32,863 nucleotides of DNA from Sanguibacter keddieii (GTDB lineage: Bacteria > Actinomycetota > Actinomycetes > Actinomycetales > Actinomycetaceae). Below the pieces are notes generated by a model. That model was not told the DNA's origin and made no database searches. It was given only the letters and a program-made list of their open reading frames with translations. This document shows, in pieces, positions 22,041-29,804 of this stretch (its first letter is position 1; the number at the start of each line of letters is the position of its first letter). Where the stretch lies: positions 5,386 to 38,248 of the forward strand of contig NZ_JVOJ01000049.1 of NCBI RefSeq assembly GCF_001064145.1, written 5' to 3'. Made by a program: the position numbers and the translations under genes.

Positions 22041-25000
22041 TCACAGTCCTCCGAGTCCGGAGAATCGTTCGACCCAGGTCCGCAGGGCGTCGAGGACACG
22101 CGTGCGGATGGCTTCGCGGCTGCCACCGCCACCGAAGCGGCGGGCCGGGGGAAGGATCGAGGACAGGCCGGTGCCTTCGTCGGGGACGTAGCCCTCGCGC
22201 AGGGAGTCGTACGCGAAGTCCCGCGCGCCCTCGCCGAGGCGTTCGGCCTCGATGATTGCGTCGAGTTCGCTGTCGCGCTTGGCGGCGATGAAGGACTCGA
22301 ACTCTGTGGGAACATCTCCGTTGAGGGACACTCGGCGGTAGAAATCTTCGATGAGGTCGCGTTTGCCGCGCAGGGCGGGTGAAGCGGCGAGGGCGCGTGT
22401 GATTTCGACGGGGATTTCGCGGTCGTCGCCGTCGCCGCGCTCGCCCCGATGGTGTTCGACGAGCATGAGGATGTAGTCGACGTTGATGTCGACCTGCTTG
22501 ACGAGTTCCATTTCGAAGACGAGGTCGTCCGCGATCGGTTCCTTTTCCGCCTTCGAGCGCTCGCGCGCCTCGTGATAGAGGTCCAGGTAGACGCTCCGGT
22601 AGTCTTCGAGCTCGCGCGGGGCGATCGTGTCGTCACCTTCGAAGTCGTCGAAGGAGGTGAGGATGTTGCGCAGGCGCAGGACCTGCCCCATGAGGTCGAT
22701 GAAGCGCTTCTGTTCCTTTTCGGAGGTGATCGATCCGATGGGCAGCGGGAAGCCGATGCGAAGCTGCTCGATGGTCTCGAGGTAGGTGGACAGATACTCG
22801 CCGTATGGGCGCAGGAGGACCTGGCCGCGCGCCTCTTTGTTGCCGAAGATAGCAATCGCGTCGTTCGTGGCATCTTCAAGGTTGCGGAAGCAGACGATGT
22901 TTCCGAAAGTCTTGACGGAGTTGAGGATTCGGTTCGTGCGCGAGAAGGCTTGGATGAGGCCGTGGGCGCGCAGGTTCTTGTCGACCCACAGGGTGTTGAG
23001 GGACTTGGAGTCGAAGCCGGTGAGGAACATGTCGACGACGATGACCAGGTCGATGCGTCGTTCAGCGAGAGCTGTTGACAGGCTCGTGTAGTATCCCTCG
23101 AATCCCGAGGCATCCGTGCCGAAGCTGGCCCCGAACTGCTTGTTGTAGTCGGCGATCGCCTCGTCGAGGAAGGCACGGTCGTCCTGGGAGAGGGCCGAGG
23201 GGTCCATGGATTCTTCGGAGAGTAGACCGGTGCCCGGTGCCTCGGCATTTGGCGCGTATGAGTAGATGATTCCGACGCTGAGCCTGCGCGCCTCCGGCAG
23301 GTCGGCCTGTTGACGCTTGAATTCCTGGTAGTAGGCGCGTGCGGCCTTGATGGAGGAGGTGGCGAACAGGGAGTTAAATCCGTTCACCCGCCGTTTCTTG
23401 TACTGGTAGGAGGCGTGCCGCTTCGTCTTTTGGTCGAAGTGTTCGAGGATGTAGGAGACCACGGCCGAGATGCGCTGCGGGTTCATGTAGGCGCTGTCGG
23501 TATCGATGCCTTCGACGTCGTGGTTGTCGATGCCGTCTCGCACGCGGAACGAGTTGAGGTAGTCGACGCGGAACGGCAGGACGGTCTTGTCCCGGATGGC
23601 GTCGACGATCGTGTAGGAGTGCAGCTGGTCGCCGAAGGCCTGCTCGGTGGTGCGTAGGTTTGCTTTGCCGGAGCTGGAGGCGTTTTCCGCGAAGATGGGC
23701 GTTCCGGTAAAGCCGAAGAGGTGGTAGTTGCGGAAGGCTCGCGTGATGTCGGTGTGCATGTCGCCGAACTGGCTACGGTGGCATTCATCGAAGACGAGGA
23801 CGACGTGCCCGGAGTAGATGGCGTGCCCACGGTGGCTCTTGACGAAGGTCGCGAGCTTTTGGATGGTGGTGACGATGATCGGGGTGGACGAGTCATTGAT
23901 CTGGTTGGCGAGCTGGCGTGTGGACTGGTTGGCGGAGACGGTTCCCTCGGCGAAGGCGTTATATTCGCGGATGGTCTGATGGTCGAGGTCCTTACGGTCG
24001 ACGACGAAGATGACCTTGTCGACTCCCTCCATGCCCGCGGCGAGCTTGGCGGTCTTGAAGGACGTGAGGGTCTTTCCCGAACCGGTGGTGTGCCAGATGT
24101 ATCCGCCGGCGGCGACAGTGCCTGTCTGCTTGTTCATGCTGGAGGTCTTGATGCGCTGGAGGATCGCTTCGGTCGCGGCGATCTGGTAGGGGCGCATCAC
24201 GAGGAGTTCATCGCGGGTGTTGAGCACGCAGTAGCGCGTGAGGATGGAGAGGATTGTGCGCTTGGCCAGGAATGTGGCTGCGAAGTCGGTGAGGTCCGGA
24301 ATCTGATTGTTGGCGGCGTCGGTCCACCACATGGTGAATTCGTAGGATCGCGCGTTGGCGGCGGCCACCTGCCGGCGTGTGCCCTGGTTTTCGGTGATGT
24401 GCTGGAGGCGCACGGTGTTGGAGTAGTACTTGGTGTGTGCACCGTTGGAGATGACGAAGATTTGCACGTAGCCGAAGAGTCCGTCGCCGGCACCCGCGTG
24501 GAAGGAGTCGCGCTGGTAGCGGTCGATCTGGTTGAAGGCTTGACGCAGTTCTTCACCGCGCCGCTTGAGTTCGATGTGGACCAGGGGCAGGCCGTTGACG
24601 AGGATGGTGACGTCGTAGCGGTTGGAGCGCGTGCCCGTGTCGATGGCGTATTGGCGGATCACCTGCACCTTGTTACGGTGAATGTTGGTCTTGTCGATGA
24701 GGCTGATGTTCTTGGTGGTGCCGTCGTCGCGGGTGAGAACCTGCACATGGTCCTCCTGGATGCGGCGGGCTTTGGCGACGACGGGATTCCCAGCGGCGGA
24801 AGGAACGTCGACGATCGAGTGACGGTAGAAGTCTTTCCATTCCCGGTCACTGAAGCGGTAGTCGTTGAGGGCTTCGAGCTGGACGCGCAGGTTCGCTTCG
24901 AGGCCGTCGCGGTCGTGGATATCCGCGTATTCGTAGGCTTGGGCGCACAGCTGTTTGATGAGGTCATTCTCGAGGGCGGCCTCACTCTGGTAGTCCTGCT

Positions 25001-25094
25001 CCTGGTCACGGGTCGGGTGGTAGAGGCCGACGACCGTGAATTCGTCGGAGACGACGACGGGTTCGATGCGGGGGCGAGGCGCGTCGGTGGACAC
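22041..25094 (-). CDS. hsdR: Type I restriction enzyme R subunit (HsdR)
   Basis: HsdR is the ATP-driven translocase and nuclease of a type I restriction complex (R2M2S). The 1017-aa product has an N-terminal PD-(D/E)xK nuclease: Asp161 in RYDVTILVNG and Glu175/Lys177 in HIELKRRG. The SF2 motor follows, with Walker A HTTGSGKT (about 335-342), DECH (436-439) and FTGTP. QAFSRTNR is motif VI. The GTG start at 25094 is chosen because AGAAAGGAAC lies just before it. An ATG at 25121 has no such site and would encode nine extra residues. It is separated from hsdS and hsdM by a cassette on the other strand, so it has its own promoter. The ORF is intact. Confidence 0.96.
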   Translation of the reverse strand: MSTDAPRPRIEPVVVSDEFTVVGLYHPTRDQEQDYQSEAALENDLIKQLCAQAYEYADIHDRDGLEANLRVQLEALNDYRFSDREWKDFYRHSIVDVPSAAGNPVVAKARRIQEDHVQVLTRDDGTTKNISLIDKTNIHRNKVQVIRQYAIDTGTRSNRYDVTILVNGLPLVHIELKRRGEELRQAFNQIDRYQRDSFHAGAGDGLFGYVQIFVISNGAHTKYYSNTVRLQHITENQGTRRQVAAANARSYEFTMWWTDAANNQIPDLTDFAATFLAKRTILSILTRYCVLNTRDELLVMRPYQIAATEAILQRIKTSSMNKQTGTVAAGGYIWHTTGSGKTLTSFKTAKLAAGMEGVDKVIFVVDRKDLDHQTIREYNAFAEGTVSANQSTRQLANQINDSSTPIIVTTIQKLATFVKSHRGHAIYSGHVVLVFDECHRSQFGDMHTDITRAFRNYHLFGFTGTPIFAENASSSGKANLRTTEQAFGDQLHSYTIVDAIRDKTVLPFRVDYLNSFRVRDGIDNHDVEGIDTDSAYMNPQRISAVVSYILEHFDQKTKRHASYQYKKRRVNGFNSLFATSSIKAARAYYQEFKRQQADLPEARRLSVGIIYSYAPNAEAPGTGLLSEESMDPSALSQDDRAFLDEAIADYNKQFGASFGTDASGFEGYYTSLSTALAERRIDLVIVVDMFLTGFDSKSLNTLWVDKNLRAHGLIQAFSRTNRILNSVKTFGNIVCFRNLEDATNDAIAIFGNKEARGQVLLRPYGEYLSTYLETIEQLRIGFPLPIGSITSEKEQKRFIDLMGQVLRLRNILTSFDDFEGDDTIAPRELEDYRSVYLDLYHEARERSKAEKEPIADDLVFEMELVKQVDINVDYILMLVEHHRGERGDGDDREIPVEITRALAASPALRGKRDLIEDFYRRVSLNGDVPTEFESFIAAKRDSELDAIIEAERLGEGARDFAYDSLREGYVPDEGTGLSSILPPARRFGGGGSREAIRTRVLDALRTWVERFSGLGGL

Positions 25095-25166
25095 TCGCGT
25101 TCCTTTCTCTACGGGTTTCATTCACGAGGCCGGGGCTGGCATCCGGGAGGCTTCCCTCCCATCTCA

Positions 25167-25193
25167 GTGACGTTGATCCGATGCTAACGTCAC
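25167..25193. promoter_or_regulatory. Perfect inverted repeat in the hsdR upstream region
   Basis: GTGACGTT (25167-25174) and AACGTCAC (25186-25193) form perfect 8-bp arms around 11 bp. The geometry suits a dimeric helix-turn-helix regulator. A TAGCAT hexamer (minus strand, 25186-25181) lies inside it and could be the hsdR -10 box, so binding would repress. This is inference. Confidence 0.45.
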
Positions 25194-25288
25194 CCACCGT
25201 CATCTGCGTCCAGGCACTCCCGGCGGCGTCAGCTGAGAGACAAACCTGCAGCCTGTTCAACCCGACTGATGAAGCCATGAACGCCGAG

Positions 25289-25320
25289 TATAATCGTGTG
25301 GCTACTACGCAGAGGAGGAG
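25289..25320 (+). promoter_or_regulatory. Consensus -10 box and strong ribosome-binding site of the Panacea gene
   Basis: TATAAT at 25289-25294 is a perfect -10 hexamer, with a weak CTGATG 17 bp upstream. GAGGAGGAG at 25312-25320 is a very strong Shine-Dalgarno sequence placed 6 nt before ACG at 25327, not near the ATG at 25390. Confidence 0.7.
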
Positions 25321-25326
25321 ACCAAC

Positions 25327-25776
25327 ACGGCACAGTCAATCGTTGATGTCGCGACCTACATCCTGGAGCGCACCGATACGGTAACGACAATGAAGCTCCA
25401 GAAGCTTGCCTTCTATTCCCAGGCTCAACACCTCGCTCAGTACGGATCCCCACTTTTCCCTGAAGCTTTCCAAGCGTGGCGCGGTGGACCCGTCGCTCCC
25501 GAACTCTACGCGCTGCATCGCGGCAAGTTTCTGATTCGTCCAGGCGAACTATCGTCCGGTAACTCGTCTGCTCTCACTGATGCTGAACGCGGTCTCATCG
25601 ATCGTGTGTGTTCCGCACTGGGAGGCATGACAGGTGCTAAGTTGAGTGAACGAACGCACGTGGAAGATCCCTGGCTGCACGCACGTGAGGGCCTGGTGCC
25701 ATCCGCTCCCTCGGATGCAGTTATCACCCAGGAAGCAATGCGCAGCTACTACCAGGAGCATCCCGTCCTCGGTTGA
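25327..25776 (+). CDS. Panacea-domain (SocA/DUF4065-like) protein with apparent ACG start
   Basis: Panacea/SocA-like domains act as antitoxins or adaptors in toxin-antitoxin and phage-defence systems. The first ATG is at 25390, giving 128 aa from MKLQKLAFYSQAQHLAQYG. The same open frame upstream encodes AQSIVDVATYILERTDTVTT, which matches the family's usual N-terminus (xxVAxYIL...MTxMKLQKL). That extension has no ATG, GTG or TTG before the stop at 25291. The strong ribosome site points to ACG at 25327, giving 149 aa. Further motifs are FQAWRGGPVAPELY and EDPWLHAREG. It may use a rare ACG start, or the gene may be damaged by an ATG-to-ACG change. It lies opposite to hsdR and hsdS. Confidence 0.8.
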   Translation, partial: TAQSIVDVATYILERTDTVTTMKLQKLAFYSQAQHLAQYGSPLFPEAFQAWRGGPVAPELYALHRGKFLIRPGELSSGNSSALTDAERGLIDRVCSALGGMTGAKLSERTHVEDPWLHAREGLVPSAPSDAVITQEAMRSYYQEHPVLG

Positions 25777-26249
25777 TCGCCTAATGACGCCCCTTTGCTC
25801 TAGCGCTGCTATGGATCCTAGAATAATTGCAGGGCAAGGGCTGAAACGGGTACGAAGCAGTTCACCTGCAGACGACGACCGCGAAACCCGACAAAACAGG
25901 GCCTCGTAATAGTCCACTCATGGACGGCAAGCTGAAGTCACGCCCTCGTGTTCCCCTCGCGCACGCGCGAGGGGAACACGTGCATTCGAGGGTCCTGTCG
26001 GAGGAAACACTGCCCGCAAACAATGAGTCCTGCACGTCATTCCCCAGCCAAGCTCCTGCTGCCCGAAGTCTTTTCCGCGGAATATCAACGTCTCGAGAAA
26101 TCACTTCAAAAGCCACAGAAGAGAGCTACGTGCGCAGTCGAAGCAGCTACACGGAATCGAGCACCGGCTGTTCGGCATTTGCAGATGGACTGGACGCAGA
26201 TGTGCATGCCTCCTCCTACCCTCCCTACATAGGAGAAAGGAGGTGACGA
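25777..26249 (+). other. 473-bp stretch without a recognisable gene
   Basis: This lies between the Panacea and DUF2188 genes. Several short + strand frames exist: 25784-25909 (41 aa), 25920-26246 (108 aa) and 25948-26232 (94 aa, with an inner ATG at 26023 starting MSPARHSPAKLLLPEVF). None is recognised. They overlap in different phases, and only the inner part of the 94-aa frame has a protein-like composition. By position a partner toxin of the Panacea protein could be encoded here, but this is unproven. The stretch also holds a 34-bp palindrome. Confidence 0.4.
25947..25980. repeat. 34-bp palindrome
   Basis: CGTGTTCCCCTCGCGC (25947-25962) and its exact complement (25965-25980) flank only two bases. 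There is no T-tract on either side, so it is a poor terminator. It could be an operator or a cruciform site. The GTGTTCCCC/GGGGAACAC ends resemble type I-E CRISPR repeat ends, but there is one copy only. Confidence 0.75.
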
Positions 26250-26477
26250 ATGAACATTCGTGAAGTACGCCGACATGGCGACGGATGGGGCGTGTTCGAT
26301 CCGGACGCATCCAGAGCATCCGCGGTTGAACCAACGCAGGCAGCTGCTCAGCAGCGCGCACGCGACATTCTGGCTAATCAGGGTGGCGGCGAAATGCGGA
26401 CGCGAGGAGAGAACGGGAAAATCCGCGCCCAGGACACCATCAAGCCTGGGAACGATCCCCGTCGAAGCAGGGGCTAG
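26250..26477 (+). CDS. DUF2188 family small protein
   Basis: The 75-aa product resembles DUF2188 proteins: an N-terminal RRHGDGWGVFDPDASRAS strand pair, a helix with PTQAAAQQRARDILANQGG, then the characteristic RGENGKIRAQDTIKPGNDP. The family is small and of unknown function and is often found on mobile or accessory DNA. The ATG is preceded by AAAGGAGGTGA, a near-perfect match to the 16S rRNA 3' end, so expression may be strong. It is oriented like the Panacea gene and opposite to the hsd genes. A bidirectional terminator follows. Confidence 0.82.
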   Translation: MNIREVRRHGDGWGVFDPDASRASAVEPTQAAAQQRARDILANQGGGEMRTRGENGKIRAQDTIKPGNDPRRSRG

Positions 26478-26482
26478 TTACC

Positions 26483-26517
26483 ACTGAGGGGGCGGGGCTA
26501 ACACCCGCCCCCTCAGT
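26483..26517. terminator. Bidirectional terminator between the DUF2188 gene and hsdS
   Basis: ACTGAGGGGGCGGG (26483-26496) pairs perfectly with 26504-26517 around a 7-nt loop. TCGTTATTC follows on the + side. It sits 3 bp from the hsdS stop between convergent genes. Confidence 0.85.
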
Positions 26518-26520
26518 TCG

Positions 26521-27708
26521 TTATTCGGCCTTCTTCTCGGGAAAGGACAGCAGGCGATCCCTGTAGTGCTCGTACTGGGCGCGGCGGGATGCAATCTCGG
26601 CGGGGAGACCCGACGTAATGTCGTTGACGAGAGCATCGAAACCGTCGAGTAGGTCAGCAATACGGTACTGCTCGGATAGTCGAGGAACAGGAATCTCAAC
26701 TTCAGCAACACGCCGAACCGATAGCCCCGGTTGCGCTGATTTCGTTGCGTACTGACTGAGGTTAGCAACAATTAGTGCGTGGTACAGCCATCGCTGAGAC
26801 AGTTCAACCCTAGGACTTACAACTACAGCATGCTCCGTCGCAAAGAATGGACCATCGGCATACGTGACATTTCCGCAAAGCGCGCCTTGACGCCCAATAA
26901 TCGAAGCATCATGTTCATGGGTCATAGATCGCACATATCCTCGCACGCCATTAGCCCCATAACAAGGGTAAATATGCTCAGAATCAGATCGCTCAAAAAT
27001 ATACTTGGACGAGATAGAGTTGCCTGCTCTCATTTCAAGCATGTCTCCAAGCTTAACCATTTCAACCGGGCCACGGGCAGCCAGGGATTCATACGAGAGC
27101 AGGTGGTTACGGTAGTGCTCGTACTGGGTCCGCCTGGCTTCCAGCTCCGCTTCCAGCTCCGCTTCCAGCGTCGTGAACTGATCCAAGATTCTCACGATCT
27201 CTCGTTGCACTGCGAGCGGAGGAACAGGAATATCAATTTTGGATAGATTCGCAGCAGAAAGCTCAACTACTTTTGTCCCCTGAGAATACTTGCGTTTTTT
27301 TAGAGCAAAGTCCTCAGTGCGGAGATAATAACTAAGAAAGACAGTATCAACCGCGAGAGAGCGCACCACAGTCGCGTGGCCGCCCGTGACCCCCTCTGCT
27401 TCACCGAGCCACACAACGCCCTTTCCCACGTCTTCGAGATTTTCACTCGTATTGGCCACCACCAGATCACCCGGATACACGCGAGTCAATTTATCCGCGT
27501 CTTCAGGAGCCAAATAGGCAGCAGCACACTTCGTATGAATGCCATACTTCGTGAAGATATGTCCGTAATGAATAGCAGGAATACCTTCATCGACAAAAAG
27601 CTTCTTCGGCATCCCGCTGCCACGTTGCAAATCGGCAACCTCTCCCAGGGGTCGATATTCCACCCCGTCCGGGCACAGCTGCTCGATCAGCTCAGCGAGG
27701 CGGCTCAT
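26521..27708 (-). CDS. hsdS: Type I restriction-modification specificity subunit (HsdS)
   Basis: HsdS recognises the bipartite DNA target through two target-recognition domains (TRDs) spaced by conserved helices. In the 395-aa product, TRD1 spans about 15-165 and ends PVPPLAVQREIVRILDQF. The central helix carries LEAELEAELEA (181-191) and RRTQYEHYRNHLLS. TRD2 spans about 215-345 and ends in a second repeat RRAQYEHYRDRLLS. The two repeats of the helical arms show the family's internal symmetry. The DNA encoding the TRDs is lower in GC than the flanking genes, as usual for exchangeable TRDs. The start overlaps the hsdM stop (ATGA), so the two are coupled. The target sequence cannot be predicted here. 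Confidence 0.96.
   Translation of the reverse strand: MSRLAELIEQLCPDGVEYRPLGEVADLQRGSGMPKKLFVDEGIPAIHYGHIFTKYGIHTKCAAAYLAPEDADKLTRVYPGDLVVANTSENLEDVGKGVVWLGEAEGVTGGHATVVRSLAVDTVFLSYYLRTEDFALKKRKYSQGTKVVELSAANLSKIDIPVPPLAVQREIVRILDQFTTLEAELEAELEARRTQYEHYRNHLLSYESLAARGPVEMVKLGDMLEMRAGNSISSKYIFERSDSEHIYPCYGANGVRGYVRSMTHEHDASIIGRQGALCGNVTYADGPFFATEHAVVVSPRVELSQRWLYHALIVANLSQYATKSAQPGLSVRRVAEVEIPVPRLSEQYRIADLLDGFDALVNDITSGLPAEIASRRAQYEHYRDRLLSFPEKKAE
27137..27168 (-). repeat. 12-bp tandem repeat encoding the HsdS LEAE spacer
   Basis: GCTTCCAGCTCC (as read on +) occurs twice, followed by 8 bp of a third copy. It encodes the LEAE tetrapeptide units in the central helix of HsdS. The unit length is a multiple of three, so slippage would add or remove four residues without breaking the frame. 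Confidence 0.9.
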
Positions 27709-29285
27709 CGGTCAGCCTCCAGTTCTGCGACGATCGCGTCGATAGAGGCGCGCAGCTCGCGCTGACGCTCCACAATGCCGGCGATCCGAGTGTTCAACTC
27801 GACGATGTCCACCTGCTCACGCGTGTCCTCGGGCTCGACGTAGGAGGATACCGACAGGTTCCAGTCGTTGCTCTTAATGTCGTCGATCGACACCAGGGCG
27901 GCCACGTGATCCACCGCCTGGCGCTCGGACACGAGGGAGAGGATCCGCTGCTGCTTCTCCACCGTCAGGCGATTCTTGTTCCCCTCACGCACGCACTCGG
28001 CGGATGCATCCACGAAGAGGACGCTGTGGTCGGGGCGCGCCTTCTTGAGCACGATGATGCAGGTCGCGATCGTCGTCCCAAAGAACAGGTCCGGGGGCAG
28101 CTGGATGACCGCATGCACGAAGTTGTTTTCGACGAGGTATTTGCGGATCTTCCCCTCGGCGCCGCCGCGGTACAGGACGCCCGGGAACTCGACGATCGCG
28201 GCCGTCCCATCCTCTGCCAGCCAGTGCAGCATATGCATGGTGAAGGCCAGGTCCGCCTTGGACTTGGGTGCCAGAACCCCCGCCGGCGCGAAGCGCGGAT
28301 CATTAATGAGAGCGATGTCGTCCTTGCCCACCCACTTCGTCGAATAGGGAGGGTTCGAGACGATCGCGTCGAAAGGCTGATCGTCCCAGTGGGCAGGTTC
28401 CGTCAGGGTATCCCCCAGCGCGATGTCGAAGTTCGAGAAGTTGACGTCATGCAGGAACATGTTGATGCGGCACAGGTTGTACGTCGTCAGGTTGATCTCC
28501 TGGCCGAAATACTGACGGCTACTCGACGGCCCGAGAAGCTTCGCGAACTTCAGCAGCAGGGACCCCGAGCCCGCGCAAGGGTCGTACACGCGCGTGACGT
28601 CGGAGCGCCCATCCAGGGCGAGGGTCGCGAGGACCTCGGCGACCTCCTGGGGCGTGTAGAACTCGCCGCCCGACTTGCCCGCGCTCGAGGCATACATGGT
28701 CATCAGGTACTCGTAGGCATCACCGAAAGCATCGATCTGCGCAGCACCGTGCTCCAGAGGCAGATCGCCGACGGCGTCCATGATCTTCATGAGCTTCGCG
28801 TTACGCTGGGCGACCGTGTTCCCGAGCTTTGTGGAGTTCACGTCCACGTCGTCGAAGAGGCCACGCAAGTCAGACTCGGAGCCGCTGCCCCGCGCCGAGT
28901 TCTCAATGAAGCGGAAGGCGTAGGAGAGGGTCTCATTCAGGTTCTCGTCACCGGAAGCCTGAGCGCGCACGTTTCCAAACAGGTCAGACGGCCGAATGAA
29001 GAAGCCCTTTTCCTTGACGATGCCTTCACGCGCCGCTTCCGCATCCTCGTTGCTGAGGGTCGCGTAATCGAAGGCCGCGGCATCTTCAGGGGTTCCACCT
29101 TCAGCGAGGATCGCCGTGCGCTCGGAGCCGTTCACGTAGTCCGTCAGGTTCTCCGAGATGAAGCGGTAGAACAGAAAACCCAGGACGTAGCTCTTGAAGT
29201 CCCACCCGTCCACGCTGCCGCGCAGGTCGTTGGCGATGCGCCAGATTGTCTTATGCAGCTCGGCTCGCTCGATCACTGCCGCCAC
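27705..29285 (-). CDS. hsdM: Type I restriction-modification methyltransferase subunit (HsdM)
   Basis: HsdM methylates adenine N6 within the HsdS target and protects the host DNA. The 526-aa product has an N-terminal HsdM helical domain (about 1-160). The SAM-binding motif VYDPCAGSGSLLLKF contains DPCAGSG (235-241). The catalytic motif IV, NPPY (311-314), is of the adenine-specific type. The start is GTG at 29285 with AGGA upstream on the minus strand. Its stop overlaps the hsdS ATG, forming an M-S pair. hsdR is transcribed separately beyond the nested cassette. The ORF is intact. Confidence 0.96.
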   Translation of the reverse strand: MAAVIERAELHKTIWRIANDLRGSVDGWDFKSYVLGFLFYRFISENLTDYVNGSERTAILAEGGTPEDAAAFDYATLSNEDAEAAREGIVKEKGFFIRPSDLFGNVRAQASGDENLNETLSYAFRFIENSARGSGSESDLRGLFDDVDVNSTKLGNTVAQRNAKLMKIMDAVGDLPLEHGAAQIDAFGDAYEYLMTMYASSAGKSGGEFYTPQEVAEVLATLALDGRSDVTRVYDPCAGSGSLLLKFAKLLGPSSSRQYFGQEINLTTYNLCRINMFLHDVNFSNFDIALGDTLTEPAHWDDQPFDAIVSNPPYSTKWVGKDDIALINDPRFAPAGVLAPKSKADLAFTMHMLHWLAEDGTAAIVEFPGVLYRGGAEGKIRKYLVENNFVHAVIQLPPDLFFGTTIATCIIVLKKARPDHSVLFVDASAECVREGNKNRLTVEKQQRILSLVSERQAVDHVAALVSIDDIKSNDWNLSVSSYVEPEDTREQVDIVELNTRIAGIVERQRELRASIDAIVAELEADR

Positions 29286-29804
29286 GGTGTCCTCATTTCC
29301 GGCGTAGAGCGCATGAGCTGCACCCCAACTTGGTCTATTTCATCTCCGCAAGCCCGCTATCAACCTGATGTTCGGACCGCACAAATCAGCTTACGGCACG
29401 ACCCCACATCTGCGACCCCTCGCACTCCGAGAGGCTGCTATCTCCGCTTCCCAGCCCCTGCCTCGTCGATGAACGTCGACCGAGCGAAACCCGCGCTGAA
29501 AACCCAATTTTTCAGAATACTCCCCCAAGCCCCTTCCGTTAGACACTTTCAGAAAACACCGACAGACCCCATCCCCACATAACAGCCATTACAGCAGCTC
29601 ACGAGCGCGCAACACCCGGCAAATACTTGGAAATTCAACCAATCCACGAATTTACTTGTCCGCACTGCGGGACATTTTCGCCCAGCATGACCATATTGTC
29701 GGTTAATTTACCGAAAAATCGCTTTACCGTTGAATGGGCGCATTTTCACGCGCATGACTCCCCCACCGGGCAGTCCCGCCAACAACTTCGAGGACACACA
29801 CGTC
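29286..29804. other. 519-bp low-GC intergenic region with operator-like palindromes
   Basis: This is the divergent region between hsdM and the GH66 gene and is much lower in GC than its neighbours. It contains CTGAAAA/TTTTCAG arms at 29496-29502 and 29509-29515, AAATTC/GAATTT at 29631-29636 and 29648-29653, and an imperfect palindrome CGGTTAATTTACCG at 29700-29713. These could bind regulators of the carbohydrate enzyme. No gene or RNA is supported. A frame open from 29730 is only an extension of the GH66 ORF. Confidence 0.5.

Noticed and set aside
23721-25187. A 488-aa + strand frame opposite hsdR
   Set aside because: hsdR motifs are intact on the minus strand. The + frame has typical shadow composition (Val, Gly, Asp, Leu).
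25947-25980. Resemblance of a palindrome to a type I-E CRISPR repeat
   Set aside because: There is only one copy, with no spacers, no second repeat in the window and no cas genes. It is kept as a palindrome only.
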